NCBI GenBank assembly: GCA_022820825.1
Contig: JAJEEU010000093.1
Span: forward strand, 1 to 64,000
Origin: Vicinamibacteria bacterium
GTDB taxonomy: Bacteria; Acidobacteriota; Vicinamibacteria; Vicinamibacterales; UBA8438
Length of the DNA: 64,000 bases
Direction: 5' to 3'
Shown here: piece by piece, positions 42,336-50,119 of the stretch
How positions within the stretch are numbered: the stretch's first letter is position 1
Layout of the letters: the number at the start of each line of letters is the position of its first letter
Notes under the pieces: generated by a model
Database searches by the model: none
Told to the model about the DNA's origin: nothing
What the model saw: only the letters and a program-made list of their open reading frames with translations
Translations under genes and position numbers: made by a program

Positions 42336-44765
42336 TCAGCGCCCCGGGGCTTCTGCGCTCAATGCGTGGACTTCGCCTGCCGCGCGGGACGCTGTCGTGC
42401 GGATCGCGTCCGCCAGCGCATCCCAGTCGTCCATGCCGCACGACCGTGCAATCACGGACTTGACCCTGTCGGCCGCGGCGTCGACGGCGAAGCCGTCATC
42501 CACGACCAGCCGCAGAATGCCGTGCAGATTCCGCCACATGCTCTCCGCCGCCGTCAGCCGCGCCGCGGCGCCGTCCGGGATCAAGCCGCGGCTGGCGGCG
42601 GCGTGGAAGACGGACGCCGCGTCCGGCGCCAGCAGCTCCGGGACCTCGCCCGCGTGGGTCATTTGCAACAACCGGGCGGCGCGCTCCAGGTCGCGCGCTC
42701 CGCCGCGCATGTCGTCAATCGCCAGCAGACCGGGCTCCGACGCACCCGCGGGCGACTTGCGGAGCTCGGCCATGGCGTCGTTGCGCGCCGCCCCCTGCGC
42801 CAGGGCCTCGCGGCGCGCTGCCTCGAAGCGTTCGGCAATCCCGGAAGCGCCCGATACGAAGACACACCGCGCCCGGGTCAGCTCCAGCAGCTCGGCCGCC
42901 GAGCCGGTGGTCAGGTAGTGCTCCCGGAAGGCGTCCAGCGACCGCACGGGACGCGCCTTCCGTTCGCGCGGGATCGGCGCCAGCAGCAGGTTGTCCTGCG
43001 ACAGCGCGCGCAGCGCCTGATGGAAGCGGCGGCACAGCGCCGCGTGCGGCTCGTCCGCGCCGCCGCCATGCACGAACAGCACGTCGAGCGCAGCGCCCGG
43101 CATCGCCTCGCCGCCGGCCAGCGCACCGAGAACCACGACCGCAACGCCACCCTCCGCCCGCGCGCCGCCGCTGTCGGCGGAATCCTCTTCGACGGCCGAC
43201 AATACGGCGGATATCGAGGCCGCCGCGACGTTGGACAGCGCCGCCGCCGCCTCGGCCGGCGCCAGGCTGCCGCGCATGGTGTGCATGCCGACCTGGAACA
43301 CCTTGCCGTTCGACCACTCCCGGGCCACCTCCACCGCTTCCCTGGCGTCCTGCACCGGGAGATCGGCAAGTTGCTCCCGCATTTCGGATGCGCCGAGCTC
43401 CCTGGTCCAGTACACGCGCGCCAGGCCGCGCCGCGCGACGGCCTCGAATTCCGGATCGGGGCCGAAGCCGTCCGGCAGATCGAGGTCGGTGAACTCCCGC
43501 TCCCTGAGGCTGTCGAGCAGCGCGGGGGAGCGGTTGATCCACCCGGCCATGCGCGGCGCGGCGGCGTGGATCTCGGCGATCGCGTCGAAGGCGTCCGGCT
43601 TCGCGGCGTACGCCGGACTGTCGTACGCGCTCCAATCCTCGATGTCGGGATAGAAATACGCGCGCTGGCGATCGAGCAGCGGATCCATCTTCTCGAACCA
43701 GCGTTTGGAGGACATCGCCAGGCCGCCCATCTGGACGTAGGTGCCAGGCAATTGGGGCGACTCGTCGCCGCCGTGATGTTGCAACAGCGGATAGCGGCGG
43801 TTGGTCGCCGCGTGGTGGTCGGCGTGCCGCTGCATGTTGAAGTAGAACCAGTTGCTGAACTTGTAGTCGGCGCTCCAGGCGTGCCGCGCCTTGACCGTCT
43901 CGTACCGTCCGCCCGGCAGGCGGATACGCCGCAATCCATAGTGCTGGACGTAGTTGCTGACCTTCATCGAGAAAACCACGATGAAGCAGAGGCCGGCGTA
44001 CACCAGCACCGCCCACGGGCCGCCCATCCAGTAGACCAGTGCGTACCAGCCGCCGGTCTGCAGCACGTAGCGCCAGAACGGATTCGTGTAGTGCCAGACC
44101 GGCAGCCGCCGGCGCGCCAGCCGGGTGCGCTCGAACTTCCACGCACCCGCCACGTTGCTCCAGATCTCCCGCGGCAGGTACTGCCACAGGCTGACGCCCT
44201 TGGGTGCGGAGCCCGGATCCCCCGGCGTGCAGACGAGGGGGTGGTGCATGTAGATGTGCTCCGTCGCATAGTGCGGGTAGGATGCGCAGGCCAGCAGCAA
44301 CTCTCCCAGCCGCCGCTCCCACGCGGCGCGCCGGTGCACCAGCTCGTGGCCGACGATGAAGATCGACTGGCCCACGCCGGCCAGCACCGGAGCCATCAGG
44401 GCGACTTCCCAGGTGGCGAGGTGGCCGGAGATCAGGATCTGCCAGAGGGCGAAAACGAACGTCACCGGCCACGCCGCCGCCCACAACCACAGCGAGAGCT
44501 TGTAGAGGAACAACTGCTTCTCGTGCGTCGTGTCGGGATCGATGTTGCGCTCCGCCACGCCCAGGAAATTGTCGAAATGCTCGACGGCCGACAATAGAAC
44601 TATCGGTAACGCAATCCACCAGCCGCCCCATAGCGCGGCGCAGGCAACGAGCGGGAATACCATGAGCGGGGCGAAGTGCGGCAGGGCATTGCCGATCGAA
44701 GGCTCGATCATCTTCGTTGCGGCAGCCGTCCCGGCGCCGGTGGTGCCTGCGTCCATGGCCTCCAT
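42336..44765 (-). CDS. AlkB-type di-iron alkane/fatty-acid hydroxylase fused to a degenerate GlnE-like nucleotidyltransferase module
   Basis: The product has about 809 residues (numbering below from an ATG 27 nt upstream). Residues 40-390 are an AlkB alkane monooxygenase: membrane segments plus the histidine clusters HELVH (149-153), HYATEHIYMHH (174-184), NYVQHYG (280-286) and MQRHADHH (320-327), with a complete set of eight or more His ligands. Residues about 395-818 resemble the N-terminal (adenylyl-removing) module of glutamine synthetase adenylyltransferase GlnE: RSPALLDSLR, LGALAGGEAMPGAALDV and MRGGARDLE align with its landmark motifs. The expected GSDLD is GAALD, so the first catalytic Asp is lost. 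The fusion is in one frame with no sign of frameshift. It is encoded between Lol-like genes. Hydroxylation of an alkyl lipid, steered by a regulatory pseudoenzyme, is my inference. Confidence 0.8.
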   Translation of the reverse strand: MEAMDAGTTGAGTAAATKMIEPSIGNALPHFAPLMVFPLVACAALWGGWWIALPIVLLSAVEHFDNFLGVAERNIDPDTTHEKQLFLYKLSLWLWAAAWPVTFVFALWQILISGHLATWEVALMAPVLAGVGQSIFIVGHELVHRRAAWERRLGELLLACASYPHYATEHIYMHHPLVCTPGDPGSAPKGVSLWQYLPREIWSNVAGAWKFERTRLARRRLPVWHYTNPFWRYVLQTGGWYALVYWMGGPWAVLVYAGLCFIVVFSMKVSNYVQHYGLRRIRLPGGRYETVKARHAWSADYKFSNWFYFNMQRHADHHAATNRRYPLLQHHGGDESPQLPGTYVQMGGLAMSSKRWFEKMDPLLDRQRAYFYPDIEDWSAYDSPAYAAKPDAFDAIAEIHAAAPRMAGWINRSPALLDSLREREFTDLDLPDGFGPDPEFEAVARRGLARVYWTRELGASEMREQLADLPVQDAREAVEVAREWSNGKVFQVGMHTMRGSLAPAEAAAALSNVAAASISAVLSAVEEDSADSGGARAEGGVAVVVLGALAGGEAMPGAALDVLFVHGGGADEPHAALCRRFHQALRALSQDNLLLAPIPRERKARPVRSLDAFREHYLTTGSAAELLELTRARCVFVSGASGIAERFEAARREALAQGAARNDAMAELRKSPAGASEPGLLAIDDMRGGARDLERAARLLQMTHAGEVPELLAPDAASVFHAAASRGLIPDGAAARLTAAESMWRNLHGILRLVVDDGFAVDAAADRVKSVIARSCGMDDWDALADAIRTTASRAAGEVHALSAEAPGR

Positions 44766-44808
44766 TTTCGCCAAGCGACGGACGCCCGTCAACCGGCCCG
44801 ATCCCGCC

Positions 44809-46086
44809 TCAGCGGTCGAATTTGAGCGCCTCGATCACGTCGATCCGCGCCGCGCGCAGCGCGGGATAGATCGATGCGGCGGCGCCGATGCACAGGATGA
44901 ACACGACGATCTGCGTCAGGCGTTGCGCCGTGACGAGCGGGATGATGACGGGATCGACGACGGCGCCCGAGAATGTCATCTGATCGATGTTCTCCATCAT
45001 CACCGACATGTCGAGGCCGTCGCCGAATACGCCCCAGGTGACCAGCAGGCCGAGGGCCACGCCGAGCAGGCCGCTGGCGACCGACAGCGTGAGACCTTCC
45101 ACCAGCACGACCGCGCCGGTCTGGCCCGGCGTCAATCCCAGCGCCTGCAGCACGCCGAACTCGCGCCGGCGCAGCATCACCGACATCAGCACGGTGTTCA
45201 CGATGCTGAACGCGATGATGACGAACAGGAACCCCTGGATCAGGTAGTTGCCGAAGTCGTCGATGGCGATGGCCGCCGCCAGCGCCGGATCCGCTTCGCG
45301 CCAGCCCATCACCCGCACGTCGCCGCGCGCGACCGTGTCGGCCAGCGTGCGCTCCAGGCGGCCGGCGACGTGCGCCGTGGAGGAGCTGACGTCCAGCATG
45401 ACGCCGACGTTCGTGACGTTCGTTCCCGAACCGAGCCAGTCGCCGGCCGTCGCCAGCGGTATGTGCATCGTCGTCTGGTCGACTTCCGGCACGCCGCTGC
45501 GGAAGATGCCGGCCACGCGGAGCAGTTGCCCCGCGATCTCGCGCTCGGCGTCCTGCGCCTGCACGACGAAACGCGATCCGATCCGCAGCTCCAGGCTGTC
45601 GACCAGCTCGGCTCCGACGTAGGCGGCCACGGTGTCGTCCGGTTCCAGGTAGCGCCCCTCGACCAGTTGCTCGTCGACCGTGCCGAATTCGGCCTCCGCG
45701 ATCGGATCCACCGCGACAATCTGCGCCGGGCGCGCCCCGGCCGCGGAGCTGGCGAGTCCGCCGATGCTGAGCCGCGCCGATGCGGCGACGACGTGCGGCG
45801 CGATGTCGGGAGCGCGCAGCGCCTGCTCGGCCGCGCGCCGCACGTCGTCCCGCAGGCGGTGGTCGATCCGGCGGCTCACGCGGTACTCGGGATGCTCGAC
45901 GGTGACGTGTCCGTTGCCCAGGCGCACGCCCGACTCGATCCACTGCTCGTGGCCGCCGTCGCCGACCGAGATCGTGAAAATCAGCAACGCGCTGCCCACG
46001 ATCATCGCGGAGGCGGTGAGCACGGAGCGGCGCAGGTAGCGCCGCAGGTTGCGGAGGGCCAGGACGACGATAACGCGCAGATGCAT
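44809..46086 (-). CDS. FtsX/LolC-like ABC permease, copy 2
   Basis: The 425-residue permease starts MHLRVIVVLALRNLRRYLRR and ends LRAARIDVIEALKFDR. The periplasmic and FtsX domains match the permease at 38999-40276 over the whole length, indicating duplication. It is the first gene of the minus-strand cluster and lies opposite pstC. ATG at 46086 is preferred because it matches the start of the sister copy; an open frame extends 48 nt further. Confidence 0.84.
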   Translation of the reverse strand: MHLRVIVVLALRNLRRYLRRSVLTASAMIVGSALLIFTISVGDGGHEQWIESGVRLGNGHVTVEHPEYRVSRRIDHRLRDDVRRAAEQALRAPDIAPHVVAASARLSIGGLASSAAGARPAQIVAVDPIAEAEFGTVDEQLVEGRYLEPDDTVAAYVGAELVDSLELRIGSRFVVQAQDAEREIAGQLLRVAGIFRSGVPEVDQTTMHIPLATAGDWLGSGTNVTNVGVMLDVSSSTAHVAGRLERTLADTVARGDVRVMGWREADPALAAAIAIDDFGNYLIQGFLFVIIAFSIVNTVLMSVMLRRREFGVLQALGLTPGQTGAVVLVEGLTLSVASGLLGVALGLLVTWGVFGDGLDMSVMMENIDQMTFSGAVVDPVIIPLVTAQRLTQIVVFILCIGAAASIYPALRAARIDVIEALKFDR

Positions 46087-46169
46087 CGGTCGGCCGCCGC
46101 GCCGCAGGGGCGGGCAACCGCCCGATGCTACCATTTCCGGGCGCGCCTCCGCCGTGCTTTATACATAGA

Positions 46170-46187
46170 CGTTACCGGCCGGTAACG
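46170..46187. promoter_or_regulatory. Perfect 18-bp palindrome in the divergent promoter region
   Basis: CGTTACCGGCCGGTAACG lies between the permease/AlkB cluster (minus) and pstC (plus), next to an AT-rich TTTATACAT box (46158-46166). It could bind a dimeric regulator controlling either side. It does not resemble the direct-repeat Pho box. Confidence 0.5.
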
Positions 46188-46220
46188 GGCGCGAAATCAG
46201 CGGCCGGTACCGTTCATGCG

Positions 46221-47111
46221 ATGCGGCAGAGTGTCCGATCCGGCCTGGAAGCGGTAATGGAACGGGTGCTGCTTGCCTGCGCGACCGTGCCGCTGCTGGT
46301 CACGGCCGCCATCCTCGCCGTTCTCGTCGCCGGCAGCGCGCCGCTCTTCCGTGACGTGGCCCCGGCCGACTTCCTGCTGGGCGCCGTCTGGGCGCCGCTC
46401 GCGGGCGAGCCGCGCTACGGCGTGCTGCCGCTGGTCGCGGGCACGCTGCTGGTGGCGGCCCTGGCCTTGCTCATTGCCGTGCCGGCGGGCCTGCTGGCGG
46501 CGGTCTGGCTGAGCGAGTACGCGCCGCGCCGCGTGCGGCGCGTGGCGCGCGGGGCGCTCGAATTCCTGGCCGGCGTGCCCACGGTCGTGTTCGGCGCGGC
46601 CGCGCTGCTGCTGCTCACGCCGCTTCTCCAGCGCTGCCTGCCGGGACTGCCGGACCTGAACGCGCTGAGCGCCGGCATCGTCATGGGCATCATGATCCTG
46701 CCCATGGTGTCGTCGCTGTCGGAGGAGGCGCTGCAAGGCGTGCCGCGCGGCCTGCGCGAGGCGGCATTCGCGCTGGGCGCCACGCGGCTGCAGGCGACGC
46801 TGCGCGTGGTGCTGCCGGCCGCCCGCGCCGGCATCGCCGCCGCGGTCGTGCTGGCGATGGCGCGCGCCGTCGGCGAGACGATGATCGTCGCGCTGGCGGC
46901 CGGCCGGCAGCCGAGCCTCGCCGCCAATCCGCTGGCGCCGGTCGAGACCATGACCGCGCAGGTGCTGCAGGTCGGCCTGGGCGGTGTGGCGGCCGGCACC
47001 GCCGCCTGGCACGCGCTGTTCGCCGTGGGGCTGCTGCTGTTCGCCGGCACGTTCGGGCTCAACGTCATCGGCGCGTGGCTGCGCGGCCGCGTCCGGGAGG
47101 GGCGGTCGTGA
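46221..47111 (+). CDS. pstC: Phosphate ABC transporter permease PstC
   Basis: The 296-residue inner-membrane protein has six hydrophobic segments. The cytoplasmic loop EAALQGVPRGLREAAFALGA-like stretch (here EEALQGVPRGLREAAFALGA) is the EAA motif that couples to PstB. Identity follows from this, from the pairing with PstA, and from the pho genes downstream. It is the first gene of pstCAB-phoU-phoB-phoR; no pstS is found here. ATG at 46221 or 46257 are both possible. Confidence 0.9.
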   Translation: MRQSVRSGLEAVMERVLLACATVPLLVTAAILAVLVAGSAPLFRDVAPADFLLGAVWAPLAGEPRYGVLPLVAGTLLVAALALLIAVPAGLLAAVWLSEYAPRRVRRVARGALEFLAGVPTVVFGAAALLLLTPLLQRCLPGLPDLNALSAGIVMGIMILPMVSSLSEEALQGVPRGLREAAFALGATRLQATLRVVLPAARAGIAAAVVLAMARAVGETMIVALAAGRQPSLAANPLAPVETMTAQVLQVGLGGVAAGTAAWHALFAVGLLLFAGTFGLNVIGAWLRGRVREGRS

Positions 47112-47797
47112 TCGGCGCCGGCGCGGGGGGCGTCTGGATCGCGCTGGCCTGGAGCGCGGCGCTCGTGTCACTGGCGGCCTGCATCGCGGTACCGATCGGC
47201 GTCGGCGCCGCGATCTACATGGAGGAGTACGGCATCCGGGGCCGACTCGGACGCCTGTTCGAGGTCAATGTCAACAGCCTGGCCGGCGTGCCGTCCATCA
47301 TCTACGGCCTGCTGGGCCTGGCGCTGTTCGTGCGCGCCTTCGAGTTGGGCGTCGGCGTCGTTGCCGGCGCGGCGACGCTCGGCCTGCTCGTGCTGCCGCT
47401 GGTGATCCTGGCGGCGCGCGACGCGCTGCGCGCGTTGCCGGACGGGTTGCGCGAGGGATCGTACGCCCTCGGCGCCACGCGCTGGCAGACCATCCGCCAA
47501 CAGGTGCTGCCGGCCGCGCTGCCGGACATTCTCTCGGGGTTGGCGGGCGGCGTGTCGCGGGCGCTCGGCGCGGCCGCGCCGCTCGTCGTCATCGGCGCGG
47601 TGGCGGCCGCGCCGGCGGGTCCGGATCCGGCCGGTGCGGTTCCCGCGGCGCTGCCGCCGCGCATCTTTCAGTGGCTGGCGGAGCCGGCCGCGGTCGTTCC
47701 GCGGCACGCAACAGCCGGTATCATTGCCCTGTTGCTCCTGTTGCTTGCGATGACCGCCCTGGCCGCATGGTTCCGCAGCCGGCGGAGGGTCGCGTGA
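47108..47797 (+). CDS. pstA: Phosphate ABC transporter permease PstA
   Basis: The 229-residue permease contains IYMEEYGIRGRLGRLFEVNV, then GVPSIIYGLLGLALFV, then ALPDGLREGSYALGATRWQT (EAA loop), all typical of PstA. GTG at 47108 overlaps the pstC stop (GTGA) and has GGGAGGGG six bases upstream, which decides the start. It is shorter than many PstA proteins because the N-terminal extension is reduced. Confidence 0.9.
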   Translation: MIGAGAGGVWIALAWSAALVSLAACIAVPIGVGAAIYMEEYGIRGRLGRLFEVNVNSLAGVPSIIYGLLGLALFVRAFELGVGVVAGAATLGLLVLPLVILAARDALRALPDGLREGSYALGATRWQTIRQQVLPAALPDILSGLAGGVSRALGAAAPLVVIGAVAAAPAGPDPAGAVPAALPPRIFQWLAEPAAVVPRHATAGIIALLLLLLAMTALAAWFRSRRRVA

Positions 47798-48651
47798 AGC
47801 CGCGGCCCGTGGCGGAATCGCTCGTGTCCCCCGGCCTGCCGGGCATCTCGGACACGGCTTCCGCCGCGGAACCCGCGGCGCCGGCCGTTCCGGAGCCGGC
47901 CAAGATCGAGGTCGGGCAACTCAGCGTCTGGTTCGGCGACATCAAGGCGCTCGAGGACGTATCGCTCGAAATCCCGCCGGGCCAGATTACCGCGGTTGTC
48001 GGTCCGCCCGGCTGCGGCAAGACGACGTTCCTGCAGGCCCTGAACCGGATGAACGAGCTGGTTGCCGGGGCGCTCGTCGAGGGACGCGTCGCGATCGACG
48101 GCCAGGACATATACGCCCGCGGGGTGGATGTCGCCGCCCTGCGCTGCCGGATCGGCCTGGTGTCCGAGAAGGCTTACCCGTTTCCGACGTCGGTCTTCGA
48201 GAACGTGGCGTACGGCTTGCGCGTGAACCGGCTGGCGGGGAGTCGCGCCGATCTCTACGGCCGCGTCGAGGCCGGCCTGCGGTCCGCTGCGTTGTGGGAC
48301 GAGGTGAAGGGCACGCTCCACGGGCCGGCGCTGGCGCTCTCCGCGGGGCAGCGCCAGCGGCTGTGCCTCGCCCGCACGCTGGCGGTCGAGCCGGAGGTGG
48401 TGTTGATGGACGAGCCGGCGGCGCTGCTCGATCCGATCGCCGCGCAGCGGATGGAGGAGCTGATCCACCAGCTCAAGCGCCGGTACACTATCGTCGTCGT
48501 GACCCAGAACGTCCAGCGTGCGGCGCGGATATCGGACTGGACGGCGGTGCTGTGGCTCGGCCGGCTGGTGGAGCACGATCGCACGGACCGCATCTTCACC
48601 GCGCCGTCGCAACGCATCACCGAGGACTACGTGACCGGCCGCTTCGGCTAG
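47794..48651 (+). CDS. pstB: Phosphate ABC transporter ATPase PstB
   Basis: The 285-residue ATPase has an extended N-terminus of about 40 residues. Walker A is GPPGCGKTT, followed by LNRMNELVAGALVEG, a PstB hallmark. The signature is LSAGQRQRLCLAR (Ala for the usual Gly) and Walker B VVLMDEPAALLDP. GTG at 47794 overlaps the pstA stop and is preceded by GGAGG, so it is preferred to the ATG at 47767. Confidence 0.92.
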   Translation: MKPRPVAESLVSPGLPGISDTASAAEPAAPAVPEPAKIEVGQLSVWFGDIKALEDVSLEIPPGQITAVVGPPGCGKTTFLQALNRMNELVAGALVEGRVAIDGQDIYARGVDVAALRCRIGLVSEKAYPFPTSVFENVAYGLRVNRLAGSRADLYGRVEAGLRSAALWDEVKGTLHGPALALSAGQRQRLCLARTLAVEPEVVLMDEPAALLDPIAAQRMEELIHQLKRRYTIVVVTQNVQRAARISDWTAVLWLGRLVEHDRTDRIFTAPSQRITEDYVTGRFG

Positions 48652-48654
48652 CGC

Positions 48655-49368
48655 GTGACCGCAGTATCGATGTCCGAGATACAGCTCGCACCCAAGATCG
48701 TGCCGCGCTTCCAGGACGAGCTCGACCAGCTCCGGGCGCGCCTGCTCGTGATGGCTGGCCAGGCGGAGGAGCAGGTCCGCTGCGCCGTGCGCGCCCTCGT
48801 CGAGCACGACAGCGACCTTGCCGAGCGGGTGTTCATGGGAGACCAGGCCATCAACGCGCTCGACCTCGAGATCGACGAGCGCTGCTTCAAGCTGCTCGCG
48901 CTGCACCAGCCGGTCGCCACCGATCTGCGCGTAATCGTCTCGGGCGTGAAGATCAACCGGGACCTGGAGCGGGTCGGCGACTTCGCGGTGAACATCGCCG
49001 AGGCGGCGCTGCGCTACATGGAGCACCCGCCGGTCAAGCGGCTGATCGACATTCCCCGCATGGCCGACCTCGCGCAAGGCATGCTGCGCGACGCGCTCAA
49101 CGCCTACGTGTCGCTCGACACGAAGCTGGCCGCCGAGGTGATCGAACGCGACGACGCGCTCGACGGCATAAAGGGCCAGGTGTTCCGCGAGCTGCTCAGC
49201 TACATTGTCGGGAACCCCGCCATCACCGAGCCCGCGCTCGACCTGATCCTCATCTCGCGGCATCTCGAACGCATCGGCGACCACGCCACGAACATCGCCG
49301 AAGAAGTGATCTTCATCGCATCCGGACGAGCGGTCCGGCATCATGTACGGGAGGGGAGCTCTGACTGA
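48655..49368 (+). CDS. phoU: Phosphate signalling protein PhoU
   Basis: The 237-residue protein is made of two similar three-helix bundles, each with the metal-binding pattern: ATDLRVIVSGVKINRDLERV with GDFAVNIAE in the first, and ALDLILISRHLERIGDHATN in the second. PhoU links PstSCAB to the PhoR kinase and represses the regulon when phosphate is sufficient. ATG at 48670 is an alternative start. Its end overlaps the response-regulator frame. Confidence 0.93.
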   Translation: MTAVSMSEIQLAPKIVPRFQDELDQLRARLLVMAGQAEEQVRCAVRALVEHDSDLAERVFMGDQAINALDLEIDERCFKLLALHQPVATDLRVIVSGVKINRDLERVGDFAVNIAEAALRYMEHPPVKRLIDIPRMADLAQGMLRDALNAYVSLDTKLAAEVIERDDALDGIKGQVFRELLSYIVGNPAITEPALDLILISRHLERIGDHATNIAEEVIFIASGRAVRHHVREGSSD

Positions 49369-50083
49369 CGCTGCCGTTACACGCGTGCTCGTGGTCGAGG
49401 ACGACCGCGACATCGCCGATCTCGTCGCCCATTACCTGAAACGCACGGGCTACGTGGTCGATGTGCTGTACTCCGGCACCGAAGTGCTGCCGCACGTCCA
49501 GCAGCAGGCGCCGGACCTCGTGCTGCTCGATCTGCTGCTGCCCGGCCTGAATGGACTGGAGATTTGCCGCGCGATGCGCGCCGATCCGGGTCTGGCCGCC
49601 ATTCCGATCATCATGCTGACGGCGAAGTCCGAGGAAGCCGATCGCATCGTCGGCCTCGAGCTGGGCGGGGACGATTACGTCACCAAGCCGTTCAGCCCGA
49701 AGGAGCTCGTGGCGCGCGTCGGCGCCGTGCTCCGGCGCGCCGGACGCTCGCGCGCGGGGCAGCGGCTGCTGCGCTTCGGCCCGGTGCTCGTCGATACCGA
49801 GCAGCACCTGGTGACGACGGACGGCCAGGAAGTCCGGCTGACGGCCAAGGAGTTCCTGCTGTTGAAATATCTCATAGAGCATCCGGGCCGGGTGCTGTCG
49901 CGCGATCTCCTGCTGTCGGACGTCTGGGGCTACCGCTACACCGGCGGCACGCGGACGGTCGACGTGCACATACGCCGGCTGCGCGAGAAGCTGCCGCCGC
50001 TGCGGGAGGCCATCGTCACGATCAAGCAGTTCGGCTACAAGCTGCTGGAGCGGCGTCCGGCTACCGCGGACGCGCTGACTTGA
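49343..50083 (+). CDS. phoB: Response regulator PhoB, OmpR family
   Basis: The product has up to 246 residues. The receiver domain has the acidic pair VVEDD, the phospho-acceptor Asp in LVLLDLLLPG, Thr in MLTAKS and Lys in YVTKPFSP. The winged-helix DNA-binding domain follows (LTAKEFLLLKYLIEHPGRVL, TRTVDVHIRRLREKL). ATG at 49343 overlaps phoU. A Shine-Dalgarno-like GGGAGGGGAG inside these first codons points to a possible start at CTG 49361, so the true N-terminus is uncertain. Confidence 0.9.
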   Translation: MYGRGALTDAAVTRVLVVEDDRDIADLVAHYLKRTGYVVDVLYSGTEVLPHVQQQAPDLVLLDLLLPGLNGLEICRAMRADPGLAAIPIIMLTAKSEEADRIVGLELGGDDYVTKPFSPKELVARVGAVLRRAGRSRAGQRLLRFGPVLVDTEQHLVTTDGQEVRLTAKEFLLLKYLIEHPGRVLSRDLLLSDVWGYRYTGGTRTVDVHIRRLREKLPPLREAIVTIKQFGYKLLERRPATADALT

Positions 50084-50119
50084 TGCCGCAGGCCGCAGGC
50101 CTCGCGGCGCCGTGATCAG

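Noticed and set aside
42105-44597. 830-codon plus-strand frame opposite the AlkB fusion
   Set aside because: Antisense of a gene with clear AlkB and GlnE-like motifs; no recognisable domain of its own.
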